This document shows, piece after piece, positions 1 to 8,334 of a stretch of 14,670 bases of DNA. Positions within the stretch are counted from its first letter, which is position 1; each line of letters opens with the position of its first letter. A model generated the notes under the pieces. It had not been told where the DNA came from. It made no database searches and saw nothing but the letters and a program-made list of their open reading frames with translations. Source of the stretch: SLLG01 sp964403935 (GTDB lineage Bacteria; Verrucomicrobiota; Verrucomicrobiia; Opitutales; Oceanipulchritudinaceae); assembly GCA_964403935.1 (NCBI GenBank), contig CAYOIB010000069.1, forward strand, positions 1 to 14,670. The letters run 5' to 3'. A program made the position numbers and the translations under genes.

Positions 1-1
1 G

Positions 2-52
2 GTCGAAGTCCATCCAGGCACCGTCGAAGACTACGCCCGCTACCTCCCCTGA
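2..52 (+). CDS. 3' end of an unidentified gene
   Basis: The first 51 bases read as an open frame ending VEVHPGTVEDYARYLP and a TGA stop at 50-52. Only 16 residues are visible, so the family cannot be fixed. The wording (a valine/glutamate-rich strand, then PG, then a D-Y-x-x-Y-L ending) resembles the C-terminal end of the second ATPase domain in ABC-F proteins, where a PG-x-Y-x-x-Y-L segment is common. That is a guess from pattern only. No terminator hairpin is seen just after it, and the next gene lacks a proper start, so the neighbourhood may be rearranged. Confidence 0.4.
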   Translation, partial: VEVHPGTVEDYARYLP

Positions 53-82
53 TCCCTCCGCCTGCCATCCCTCGTCAATAAA

Positions 83-101
83 TATCTTACCTGGTAAATA
101 A
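83..101. promoter_or_regulatory. Palindromic TTACCTGGTAA motif, candidate operator
   Basis: Bases 87-97 read TTACCTGGTAA, an 11-bp palindrome (TTACC-T-GGTAA) inside an AT-rich patch that stands out from the surrounding GC-rich DNA. A closely matching sequence occurs on the minus strand at about 9540-9558. This could be a regulator binding site for a gene whose start has been lost, or a scar of a repeated element. It lies directly before the point where the Ig-like gene becomes readable. Function is inferred only. Confidence 0.3.
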
Positions 102-175
102 AGGCGACCTCCCCGCCGATTTTATCGAACATCAGTGTTACGAGCGTCAACGCGGGTGAACCGGTTCCGATCTCT

Positions 176-1174
176 GTGTTGGTCTCGGACGAGGATAATG
201 ACTTGGAGGAAGTGTGGTTTGCGATCTATGGGAACGGCCATCACCTTTATACGGGTTATGCGTCGGTTTCTGGAGGGGGCCCTATGGTGGTTTCGCATTC
301 GTGGACGCCGCTTCCGAGCCAGCTTGGTCTTGGGCCGTATCTGGTGACCACGGGGGCGACGGATGCTGCGGGGCTCTCGAATGAGTTCAGCGGCCATGGG
401 ATGACCTACGACTATTTCATCATCAATCAGGCTCCGCAGGTGACGGGGTTCAATTACCCGTATGAGATGACGGTTGGGGTGTCCGGTCGCATTGAGGTGA
501 TTGTTCACGATCCCGACGCAAATCTTGCTCGGGTGGACTGGTTGGTCAGTGTCCCTGGGGAGTCTCCCAATGTCACTGCTTTGACCGTGGTGGATGAAAG
601 CATGAGGCAGCCGGGGACGTTGACCTATACGGTGCCCTTGACGTTTACGCCGCTTGTGGCGGGGACGTATATCCTTTATGCTTCGCCGGTGGATGCCGGT
701 GGCTTGAGCCACTTTGGCAACTCGTATTTCACGGCGTCGGAGGGGCGTGTCGAAATCGAGGCGCAGGCCGAGTTCACGCGGCCCACCGGATCGTATAGCT
801 TTCCGGGCCTGGACATGACGGTTAATAATTTCAATGCGTTCTTCTTTGTCGCTTCCGGATCGATCACGACGAACAACTACGTGGTCGTGCCCCGAAGTGA
901 GTTCCTCACGGCCCCACCCCCGCTGGGTCCTGGGGACCTTGCGGCAGAGCATAATCAGTTGAGGGGCGAGGTTCCCCGCGCCGGTCGCTTGGCAGCTCTC
1001 CAGCAGGACAAGTGGCGCGAACTCGTGGAAGGTCTGCGGGAGCTTGTCTCGGTGCGGCACCGCGTGGTCGGCGCACAGGACTGGATCACCACGGATCTGG
1101 ACTTTCCCGATGACCTGCTCAAGCTGGGCCGGGAGCAGCGGGTCATTTGGGCGAGGCTGAAGGCCCAGCAGTAG
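176..1174 (+). CDS. Ig-like repeat protein, 5'-truncated
   Basis: This is a beta-rich protein with two tandem Ig/cadherin-like domains followed by a charged C-terminal helix region. The second domain begins near residue 85 (APQVTG) and repeats the pattern V-x-x-G, I-x-V-x-V-x-D-x-D, L-x-x-V of the first. Such domains usually serve in cell-surface or secreted proteins. The GTG at 176 is the first possible start after a TAA at 95-97, but it cuts into the first domain: the bases from about 110 translate in frame as PPILSNISVTSVNAGEPVPI, the missing first strands of that domain. No signal peptide is present. The gene is therefore probably a remnant that lost its N-terminal part, rather than a complete gene. 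The last 80 or so residues (from about 250) are rich in R, L, E and Q and look alpha-helical. I do not recognise a specific family. Confidence 0.65.
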   Translation: MLVSDEDNDLEEVWFAIYGNGHHLYTGYASVSGGGPMVVSHSWTPLPSQLGLGPYLVTTGATDAAGLSNEFSGHGMTYDYFIINQAPQVTGFNYPYEMTVGVSGRIEVIVHDPDANLARVDWLVSVPGESPNVTALTVVDESMRQPGTLTYTVPLTFTPLVAGTYILYASPVDAGGLSHFGNSYFTASEGRVEIEAQAEFTRPTGSYSFPGLDMTVNNFNAFFFVASGSITTNNYVVVPRSEFLTAPPPLGPGDLAAEHNQLRGEVPRAGRLAALQQDKWRELVEGLRELVSVRHRVVGAQDWITTDLDFPDDLLKLGREQRVIWARLKAQQ

Positions 1175-1198
1175 GGAGTGCCATCTGAATCGAATAAA

Positions 1199-1453
1199 AT
1201 GAAAACACTCGAACAAGAATACAACGCGCTCAAAGCCGTGGCAGAGCGGGCCAAATGGCTCCTTGATAAAGGGGTCAAAGCGGAGGTGACGATCAATCCG
1301 GCCACCCTGGCCCCGGCTTATATCGCAAAGGCCAGCGACTGGAGTTTGCCGGGATTCTTCGAGACGGAAGACGAGGCGATTGAATCAGGGAGGGCATTTC
1401 TTCTCGGGAAAATCCTCGAAGCCGAGGATAAGTCGGAGGGCATTCAGTTGTGA
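1199..1453 (+). CDS. Small hypothetical protein
   Basis: An 84-residue acidic protein starting MKTLEQEYNALKAVAERAKW. The N-terminal third is predicted helical by eye; the middle has a short proline/alanine segment and a W-S-L-P-G-F-F stretch; the C-terminus is again helical and acidic. A GTG at 1178 in the same frame would add seven residues (MPSESNK), but it falls four bases after the previous stop, and the ATG at 1199 gives the more natural protein. No catalytic motif, signal peptide or membrane segment is visible. Its TGA stop overlaps the ATG of the next gene, so the two are probably made together. I do not recognise the family. Confidence 0.6.
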   Translation: MKTLEQEYNALKAVAERAKWLLDKGVKAEVTINPATLAPAYIAKASDWSLPGFFETEDEAIESGRAFLLGKILEAEDKSEGIQL

Positions 1454-1809
1454 TGGCATCCGAGGACGACACACCCCGCCGTGATTTAGCCGGGCCGAGT
1501 GGCGAGCCCCTCAGCCGACGGCAAGAGAAGCTCTCCGAGGATGCCAGAGACCTTCTTGCGTGGGCTTTTGAGGCAGGTCTTCCGGCAAGCTCCATACTGC
1601 CGATCCCAATGACTGCCGCTGAGGTGAAGATCGGGGAAGGTGATGTCAGCCGGATCTGTGAGGGCGGCGGGTTTCACAAGCACGGTGGCAGTGACTCTCT
1701 GCGCTACTTCACCCATGCCGAAGACGAAGAATGGGCGCTGGTGTTTGCGCATGACTGCGATGGGAGCGCGGAGCGTGGGGCCGCACTGATCGAAACGCTC
1801 AAGGTCTAG
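1453..1809 (+). CDS. Small hypothetical protein, coupled to upstream gene
   Basis: A 118-residue soluble protein that starts at the ATG sharing one base with the TGA of the preceding gene (TGATG at 1451-1455), an arrangement typical of translational coupling. A GGAGGG stretch at 1435-1440 can act as the ribosome site. The first 35 residues are charged and likely disordered (SRRQEKLSEDARD). Then come a helical segment (LLAWAFEAGLPASS), a G-G-G-F-H-K-H-G-G loop and a strand EWALVFAHDCDG. The His/Gly/Cys/Asp content is suggestive but matches no motif I know. A GTG at 1450 is a possible alternative start. A strong hairpin terminator follows 28 bases after the stop. Confidence 0.6.
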   Translation: MASEDDTPRRDLAGPSGEPLSRRQEKLSEDARDLLAWAFEAGLPASSILPIPMTAAEVKIGEGDVSRICEGGGFHKHGGSDSLRYFTHAEDEEWALVFAHDCDGSAERGAALIETLKV

Positions 1810-1836
1810 CATCGGGCAAATGATTTGGAAAAGAAA

Positions 1837-1872
1837 GAGGCGGGACCTTTAAGGGGTCCCGCCTCCTGTTTT
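1837..1872. terminator. Bidirectional rho-independent terminator
   Basis: GAGGCGGGACC (1837-1847) pairs perfectly with GGTCCCGCCTC (1855-1865) over 11 bp around a 7-base loop. A T-rich tail (CTGTTTT) follows on the plus strand, and the A-rich sequence before the stem (GGAAAAGAAA) gives a T-rich tail on the minus strand. It sits between convergent genes and can stop transcription of both. Confidence 0.85.
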
Positions 1873-1896
1873 GAAGGGTGTGTTGCGCTCTGCCGG

Positions 1897-2352
1897 TCAG
1901 ACTCCGGCCTTCACCCACTGGTCGGTTTCGGAGGCATAGAGGAAGAAGGTTTCCCCATTACCCCAGCCAAACCAGTACCAAGACTGATCGCTGAGGCTGT
2001 AGAGCCAGGGCCAGAGGCCTTCCTCACTGCGAAACCAGCCGATGTCGGGGCTGTAGGCGGTGAAGCCATCGCTGGTGGTATTGGCCTCGAAGGTCATGAA
2101 CCGGGTGGGCGAAAGGCGTTGGGTGGCCCCGCCCCACCACCAAGAGGGGTAGTGGTAGTTGGCAAAGTCCTTGTAGAAGTGGGTCGTCCAGAAGAACTTG
2201 TAGATGCGCCCCGGACCGGAAGCCTTGCCGTAGAGGGGGTCTTCCGGGTCGAGCCGGTTCCAGACGAGCCAGCCTCCGGGACGGTTGCTGTCGGACTCTC
2301 CGGGTTCGATCTTGTCGCTTGGGAGCCAGCCCGGAGCCTCCACCCCATGTCT
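1897..2352 (-). pseudogene. Out-of-frame C-terminal part of the secreted protein
   Basis: This segment encodes the true C-terminus of the gene at 2094-3635, displaced by one base. Translation from the C-run gives RHGVEAPGWLPSDKIEPGE and continues to a domain dense in W, Y, F and G, for example NYHYPSWWWGG, GWFRSEEGLWPWLYSL and SWYWFGWGNGETFFLYAS, and stops at 1897-1899. From general knowledge, W/Y-rich C-terminal segments of the type G-W-x-x-x-x-x-x-W-x-Y occur at the end of many secreted Verrucomicrobiota proteins, which supports one original protein. To join the frames, one extra base is needed, or a -1 ribosomal slip on GCC CCC CCA. Whether this is a real mutation, a sequencing or assembly error, or programmed slippage cannot be settled from the sequence. 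Confidence 0.65.
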
Positions 2353-3635
2353 GGGGGGGCTTCGCTGGTGCTGCCGCTGGCAGGCTCATACTCGATGCCC
2401 TCTTCGAGGAAGTAGCGCATCTGGCCGGGGCTTCCGGCGACATACTCGGGGGGCTCATGCACGTTGTGTCCGAACTCGTCGGCCTGAGTCCAGAGGGCTC
2501 CGAGCTGGTCGTGCCAGATCCACGGTGCGGCCGCGATCCCTCCGGTGTGGAAGCGGCCAAACCAGTCGCTCACGAGGGTGCCCGCTTCGCGGGTGCCGCT
2601 CTCGATCCTCGCCTGTGGCCAAGGGAAGCGGCGCAGGTGCTCAAAGTGCCGTGCCAGCGCCATCGGGCTCTCGGCCTGTGTCACGGCCTCAACGACTCCC
2701 TCTCTCCAGAAGTCCTCGTCTGGATTGACGAAGCTGTTGATGGAGAGCACGACATAGACGCCGGGGATCTCTTTGGTCTCGGTGCGGGCCAGGTCTCCGC
2801 TGTAGGCGCGGGTGAGGGTGCCGCCGGGCACATGCCCGACGCCGTAGACCTTGTGGTGCGTCGCCTTGCGCTTGTTGCCGAAGATCTGGCCGATCCCTAC
2901 GGCCAAGGGATCGGTAGAGCGGTTGTAGATGAAGCTGTCGAGGCGGTGGGCGGCCTCCACCGGCTCATCGCCGCGCAGGGCAAGGCTGCCGGTGGCATTG
3001 ACTTGGTAGACAGGGAGGCCTTGGCCGAAATGGAAGATCTCGACGGCGACATCCACCGGCTCGAATTCCCATTGGCCCAACTCTTCATTCCAAACCTCAT
3101 CCATCTTCCACTTCTGGGTTGCCTCGTCCCAGTAGTAGGGCGCGGTATCCTTCTGCACGGGGATGTGTTCCCCACCCCAGAGGTCGATCCCCATGACGGC
3201 GAGCAGGTAGTTGGGGTTTGCCCCGTCAATGGCCCACTCCCCCCGCCATTGGTCTTCCCAGTAAGACAGTAAGACTTCGGTCACCGGGGCCGAATATCCG
3301 TCGGTCTCACGGGCAACCATCAGCCAGTAGGCATACTGCCGGGCAACCAGGTTCAGAACCTTGCTGTACTCCAGCGGGTAGTCGCGTGGGTTGTGACCAT
3401 GCACCGGAGAAGGCTCAAAGGCCACCATGAAAGCCTTCTCCCGCTCCGAGGCTTCAAACCCCTCGAAGCGCGTCTGAGCCATCACCCTGCGCGTCTGCTC
3501 AGGCAGCTGCACACGGGTTCTTTCCCCGATGCGCTCGTATAGAAAGGTCTTCTGCCAAGGAAGCCATCCCCCAGCCTGAAGGCCGGAAACAGACACCGTG
3601 AGCAGAGAGAGAAGAAGGGAGAGTTTTAATTTCAT
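2094..3635 (-). CDS. Secreted protein of unknown function, frameshifted near 3' end
   Basis: The protein begins with a clear signal peptide (MKLKLSLLLSLLTVSVSG then LQAGGW), so it is exported. The mature part to about residue 425 is rich in W, Y, E and H, with segments such as SYWEDQWRGEW, WDEATQKWKMDEVWNE and GQIFGNKRKATHHKVYGVG. It matches no enzyme family I can name. After about residue 427 (TSEAPP) the frame changes to low-complexity T/S/P/R text, the sign of a frameshift. The natural continuation lies in another frame, 1897-2352. The shift falls at seven consecutive C on the coding strand (2353-2359). The joined product would be about 578 residues. The start ATG at 3633-3635 is the first in frame and fits the signal peptide; no strong ribosome site is seen. 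The gene is divergent from ispH. Confidence 0.7.
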   Translation of the reverse strand: MKLKLSLLLSLLTVSVSGLQAGGWLPWQKTFLYERIGERTRVQLPEQTRRVMAQTRFEGFEASEREKAFMVAFEPSPVHGHNPRDYPLEYSKVLNLVARQYAYWLMVARETDGYSAPVTEVLLSYWEDQWRGEWAIDGANPNYLLAVMGIDLWGGEHIPVQKDTAPYYWDEATQKWKMDEVWNEELGQWEFEPVDVAVEIFHFGQGLPVYQVNATGSLALRGDEPVEAAHRLDSFIYNRSTDPLAVGIGQIFGNKRKATHHKVYGVGHVPGGTLTRAYSGDLARTETKEIPGVYVVLSINSFVNPDEDFWREGVVEAVTQAESPMALARHFEHLRRFPWPQARIESGTREAGTLVSDWFGRFHTGGIAAAPWIWHDQLGALWTQADEFGHNVHEPPEYVAGSPGQMRYFLEEGIEYEPASGSTSEAPPDMGWRLRAGSQATRSNPESPTATVPEAGSSGTGSTRKTPSTARLPVRGASTSSSGRPTSTRTLPTTTTPLGGGAGPPNAFRPPGS

Positions 3636-3753
3636 GGAAAGCTGGTTGTTTGTAACGCACCAGGTTTATTCCCTATTAAATCTGGAAACTTCAAGTCGAA
3701 TCGAACCCATTTTTGGTAAATTCCCCAAACGCCCCCGACCCTGTGCTGTCCCA

Positions 3754-3781
3754 TTGACGGGGCTTCAATTCCTCCCACTAT
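3754..3781 (+). promoter_or_regulatory. Possible ispH promoter
   Basis: TTGACG (3754-3759) is followed after 16 bases by CACTAT (3776-3781), a fair -35 and a weak -10. Transcription would begin about at the ispH start codon (3790), giving a nearly leaderless message. It is the best pair I see in the 154-base divergent spacer 3636-3789, but the -10 matches poorly. Confidence 0.25.
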
Positions 3782-3789
3782 CAGGGGTC

Positions 3790-4689
3790 ATGAAAGTCAT
3801 TCGGGCACAAAGCGCAGGCTTCTGCTGGGGTGTGGAACGGGCGATCAACATCGCGCGTGACTATGCCAGCAAGGGCAAACACCCGATCTACACAGACGGG
3901 CCCCTCATTCACAACAGCCAGATGATGGAAAAGCTGCAGAGCGAGGGGATCCGTGAAGTGGGCGATTACGAGAGCAGCTCGGCCTTGTCCCTGAACAAGG
4001 AAGACGATTCCAATTCCGTCCTCGTCGTGCGCGCACACGGCATCAGCCCCGAGCGACGCGCCTACCTGAAGAGCATCGGCATTGAGTTCCGGGATGCCAC
4101 CTGCCCCGATGTCGGCATCGTCGCAGGCAAGATCCGGCTCCACGCCAAGAAGGGCTATCATACGGTCATCTACGGCGATGCACGTCACCCCGAAGCAATC
4201 GGGCTCATGGGCTACACCGAAGGACGTGGCCGCGTGATCGAAAGCAAGGAGGACATTGATCAGCTACCGGACCTTGGAGACAAGGTGGTCATGGTTTCCC
4301 AAACGACAATGTTCACCGATGATTTTGGCGACCTGGCCGACCACCTGAAGCTGCGCTTCCCCGAGGCCGTCATCGTGGACACCATCTGCGGTGCCACAAA
4401 GGATCGGCAGGGCGATATCGCTGTGCTCTATGAGCAGGATGTTCAAGCCTTTGTCATCATCGGCGGTCACCACTCCGCCAATACACGGAAGCTCGCCATG
4501 CTCGCTCGCCGAACCGGACGCCCCACGTACCACATCGAAACGGCTCGCGAGATCGACGTCGAAGAGATGAGGCAATTCCACACCGTCGGGGTGAGCGCAG
4601 GTGCATCCACACCGGAGTTTCTGATTTCGGAGGTTTGCAACCAACTTGCCGCGATCAACTCAAGTCCGGCGCCAGCAACCAATTCCTGA
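3790..4689 (+). CDS. ispH: 4-hydroxy-3-methylbut-2-enyl diphosphate reductase
   Basis: IspH (LytB) carries out the last step of the MEP pathway, reducing HMBPP to IPP and DMAPP in the cytoplasm with an iron-sulfur cluster. The 299-residue length is normal. The three cluster cysteines are present: C12 (GFCWGV), C105 (DATCPD) and C200 (TICGAT). The substrate-binding histidines are also visible: H41 (GPLIHN), H83 (RAHG) and H133 (GDARHPE). The SAGASTPE segment near residue 270 matches the family. The open frame extends upstream to 3598, but the ATG at 3790 places the family N-terminus MKVIRAQSAGFCWG correctly, and AGGGG lies just before it. The last 35 bases overlap the convergent rdgB gene. Its product feeds prenyl chain synthesis and so the MenA reaction encoded downstream. 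Confidence 0.95.
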   Translation: MKVIRAQSAGFCWGVERAINIARDYASKGKHPIYTDGPLIHNSQMMEKLQSEGIREVGDYESSSALSLNKEDDSNSVLVVRAHGISPERRAYLKSIGIEFRDATCPDVGIVAGKIRLHAKKGYHTVIYGDARHPEAIGLMGYTEGRGRVIESKEDIDQLPDLGDKVVMVSQTTMFTDDFGDLADHLKLRFPEAVIVDTICGATKDRQGDIAVLYEQDVQAFVIIGGHHSANTRKLAMLARRTGRPTYHIETAREIDVEEMRQFHTVGVSAGASTPEFLISEVCNQLAAINSSPAPATNS

Positions 4690-5260
4690 GCGCCACCGCC
4701 GCGCGCGCCCGGTGGGAAACAGCATTTTTCACAGGCTCACCCAGAACAGCAAACGAGCGCTCATAGCCTTCCGGACGGAAGACGGGATCATAGCCAAACC
4801 CGCTCGCTCCTTCAGCGGCATGCAGAATCCAGCCCGCGCAGGTGCCCTCAAAATAACGCTCCTCCCCCGCGGTATTCACCAGGCACAGGACGCAGACAAA
4901 TTGTGCCCCGCGCAGCGCATCCGGAACCCCCGATAGCTCCGCCAAGAGGCGATCCACATTCTCAGAATCGACCGCGTTCGCTCCAGCGTAACGCGCTGAA
5001 TACACTCCCGGTGCTCCGCCCAAGGCATCCACAGCCAGGCCGCTGTCATCCGCAAGCGCCCAGTCTCCTGCCTTCAGTCGCGGCACCAGCGCCTTCGCCT
5101 TGAGCAATGCGTTTTCCCGAAAGGTATCGCCCACCTCATCGACAAAGGGCATGCCGCCCAGGGCGTCCGCAGCGTAGAGCTCAGCCCCTGTTCCCTGACC
5201 GAACAGGCGCTGGAACTCCACCAGCTTGTGCGTATTGTTCGTGGCAAGATAAAATCTCAT
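4655..5260 (-). CDS. rdgB: XTP/dITP diphosphatase (RdgB/HAM1 family)
   Basis: This enzyme hydrolyses non-canonical purine triphosphates (XTP, dITP, ITP) to monophosphates and pyrophosphate, keeping damaged bases out of DNA and RNA. The 201-residue protein starts MRFYLATNNTHKLVEF, which holds the phosphate-binding T-N-N-x-x-K-x-x-E signature. The catalytic acidic motif DDSGL is at residues 71-75, followed by GAPGVYSARYAG (82-93), GFGYDPVF (154-161) and the terminal SHRARA (182-187). A TTG at 5266 would add two residues, but the ATG at 5260 gives the family start. It follows the MFS remnant's stop by two bases, so it is likely translated by coupling from the typA operon. Its 3' end overlaps that of ispH by 35 bases. 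Confidence 0.93.
   Translation of the reverse strand: MRFYLATNNTHKLVEFQRLFGQGTGAELYAADALGGMPFVDEVGDTFRENALLKAKALVPRLKAGDWALADDSGLAVDALGGAPGVYSARYAGANAVDSENVDRLLAELSGVPDALRGAQFVCVLCLVNTAGEERYFEGTCAGWILHAAEGASGFGYDPVFRPEGYERSFAVLGEPVKNAVSHRARAAVALRNWLLAPDLS
4693..4728 (+). terminator. Possible ispH terminator inside rdgB
   Basis: CCACCG (4693-4698) pairs with CGGTGG (4710-4715), just after the ispH stop codon, and a run of five T follows about 8 bases later. The stem is short and the T-run is set back, so efficiency is doubtful. It lies in the coding region of the opposite-strand rdgB. Confidence 0.3.
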
Positions 5261-5262
5261 TC

Positions 5263-5675
5263 TCAAAGATCGCGTTGCAGGTTATTGGCTCGAAGTGCCG
5301 CCAGCGCCAAAATGAGGGAGACGACACTGCCTGCAATAATGGCGGAATCTACGCCCGCCATGAAGAACAGCACGAAACCAAAGACACCGAAGACAGAAAT
5401 ACAAAACCACCTGGTGCCCACCCGATCGAACAAGCGCCCCCCATACGGCAGGAGGAGGCCACTCAACACCGTTCCGATCAGGTAGCTGCCGGCCAGTTGC
5501 AGCCGGGTGAGCCCCCTCTCTTCAATGAAGATGTCCGTGAAGACCCTCACCCCCATCGTCTGCCCCGGGATGCTGGCGATCATCCCCAGCGTAGCGCAGG
5601 CGACAATCACCCAAGCGTAGAAGAAGGGAAAGCGAGCGGGATCGAATGGATGGCGTGGGTCGAGCTCTGGCAGTC

Positions 5676-5679
<4 letters not shown>
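5263..5679 (-). pseudogene. Truncated MFS transporter, N-terminal third
   Basis: The 138 residues match the N-terminus of a major facilitator superfamily transporter. FFYAWVIVACATLGMIASIP forms membrane helix 1, then comes SIPGQTMGV. A second helix (about 62-80) is followed by the MFS loop signature GRLFDRVGTR (81-90), then helices at about 91-109 and 112-130. Full MFS proteins have about 12 helices and 400 or more residues; here the frame ends LRANNLQRDL after four. There is no room for the remainder, since rdgB starts two bases later, so a deletion is likely. The GTG start at 5677-5679 overlaps the typA stop by two bases. It may be a non-functional remnant kept only because it bridges translation between typA and rdgB, or a shortened membrane protein still in use. 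Confidence 0.75.
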
Positions 5680-7490
<1,811 letters not shown>

Positions 7491-7657
7491 GGTACAGCCT
7501 CCGATTGGAAAGAGGAAAACCTGTCAATATGTCTGGTTCCACATCCCCCCGCGAGAAGAAAAACGTCGACCCCTGAATTTCTGAATTTGGTCATGGAGCG
7601 AATGCTGGCAACTGGGCTTGAAAAATCTCCCACGGGGCCGAACACTGCTTCCCAAGT

Positions 7658-7909
7658 ATGCGTCCGAACGAACAAGAGCGGCCCGCTCAGGCCCACCTCC
7701 TCGGAGTTGGACTGGATAATGAGGATGGCCACAAACGAATCACCCGCGCCGAGAAATTCTCCGTCGTGGGCGGTTCTTCGAGTACCCATGAAAAAATGAC
7801 GGAGACCTTGATCAAGACCTTCGAGGACCTTCGCCGCAAAGGCCGCGAGCTCGAAGAAAGCGACCCTCAAGAAATTGCCGAACTGATTCACAAACATCGC
7901 CCGGAATGA
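7658..7909 (+). CDS. Small conserved-looking hypothetical protein
   Basis: An 83-residue soluble protein with three visible parts: residues about 12-25 AHLLGVGLDNEDGHKRIT, then FSVVGGSSSTHEKMTETLIK, then a charged helix (EDLRRKGRELEESDPQEIAELI). The balanced composition and the absence of a credible competing frame support a real gene. I recall similar small proteins with the words HLLG-G-D--DGH and VGGS--TH in Verrucomicrobiota, of unknown function, but cannot confirm this here. It lies divergent to typA and 52 bases before the thioredoxin gene, so the two may be co-transcribed. The ATG at 7658 has no obvious ribosome site. No membrane segment or known catalytic motif is seen. Confidence 0.75.
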   Translation: MRPNEQERPAQAHLLGVGLDNEDGHKRITRAEKFSVVGGSSSTHEKMTETLIKTFEDLRRKGRELEESDPQEIAELIHKHRPE

Positions 7910-7910
7910 A

Positions 7911-7938
7911 AAGGCGCCTCAGCGCTTCATACTTTTTT
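7911..7938 (+). terminator. Weak possible terminator between the small gene and trxA
   Basis: AAGGCGC-CTCA-GCGCTT can form a six-pair stem with a one-base bulge, followed within a few bases by TTTTTT. It starts right after the stop codon of the upstream small gene. The stem is short, so it may only reduce read-through into trxA. Confidence 0.3.
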
Positions 7939-7961
7939 ACTCACAATCAATACCGACGATA

Positions 7962-8288
<327 letters not shown>

Positions 8289-8299
8289 GCGCGAGCGAC

Positions 8300-8334
8300 A
8301 ACAAAAGCGACCGCTGGCCCAACTCAGCCAGCGG
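8300..8334 (-). terminator. menA terminator
   Basis: On the minus strand CCGCTGGC (8334-8327) pairs with GCCAGCGG (8318-8311) in a perfect 8-bp stem, and the menA stop codon sits in the 8-base loop. TCGCTTTTGTTGT follows as a T-rich tail. No T-run follows on the plus strand, so it mainly serves menA rather than trxA. Confidence 0.55.

Noticed and set aside
122..1216. Long minus-strand open frame (364 codons) opposite the Ig-like gene
   Set aside because: It is rich in R, H and P, has no recognisable domain, and is the mirror of a plus-strand frame with clear repeated Ig-like patterns.
2319..3272. Plus-strand frame of 317 codons opposite the secreted protein gene
   Set aside because: The minus strand has a signal peptide and a coherent protein; the plus frame is a G/A/V/L-rich shadow.
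7574..7591. Tandem CTGAATTT CTGAATTT in the typA upstream region
   Set aside because: Only two short copies with no conserved spacing or partner sites; no support for an operator.
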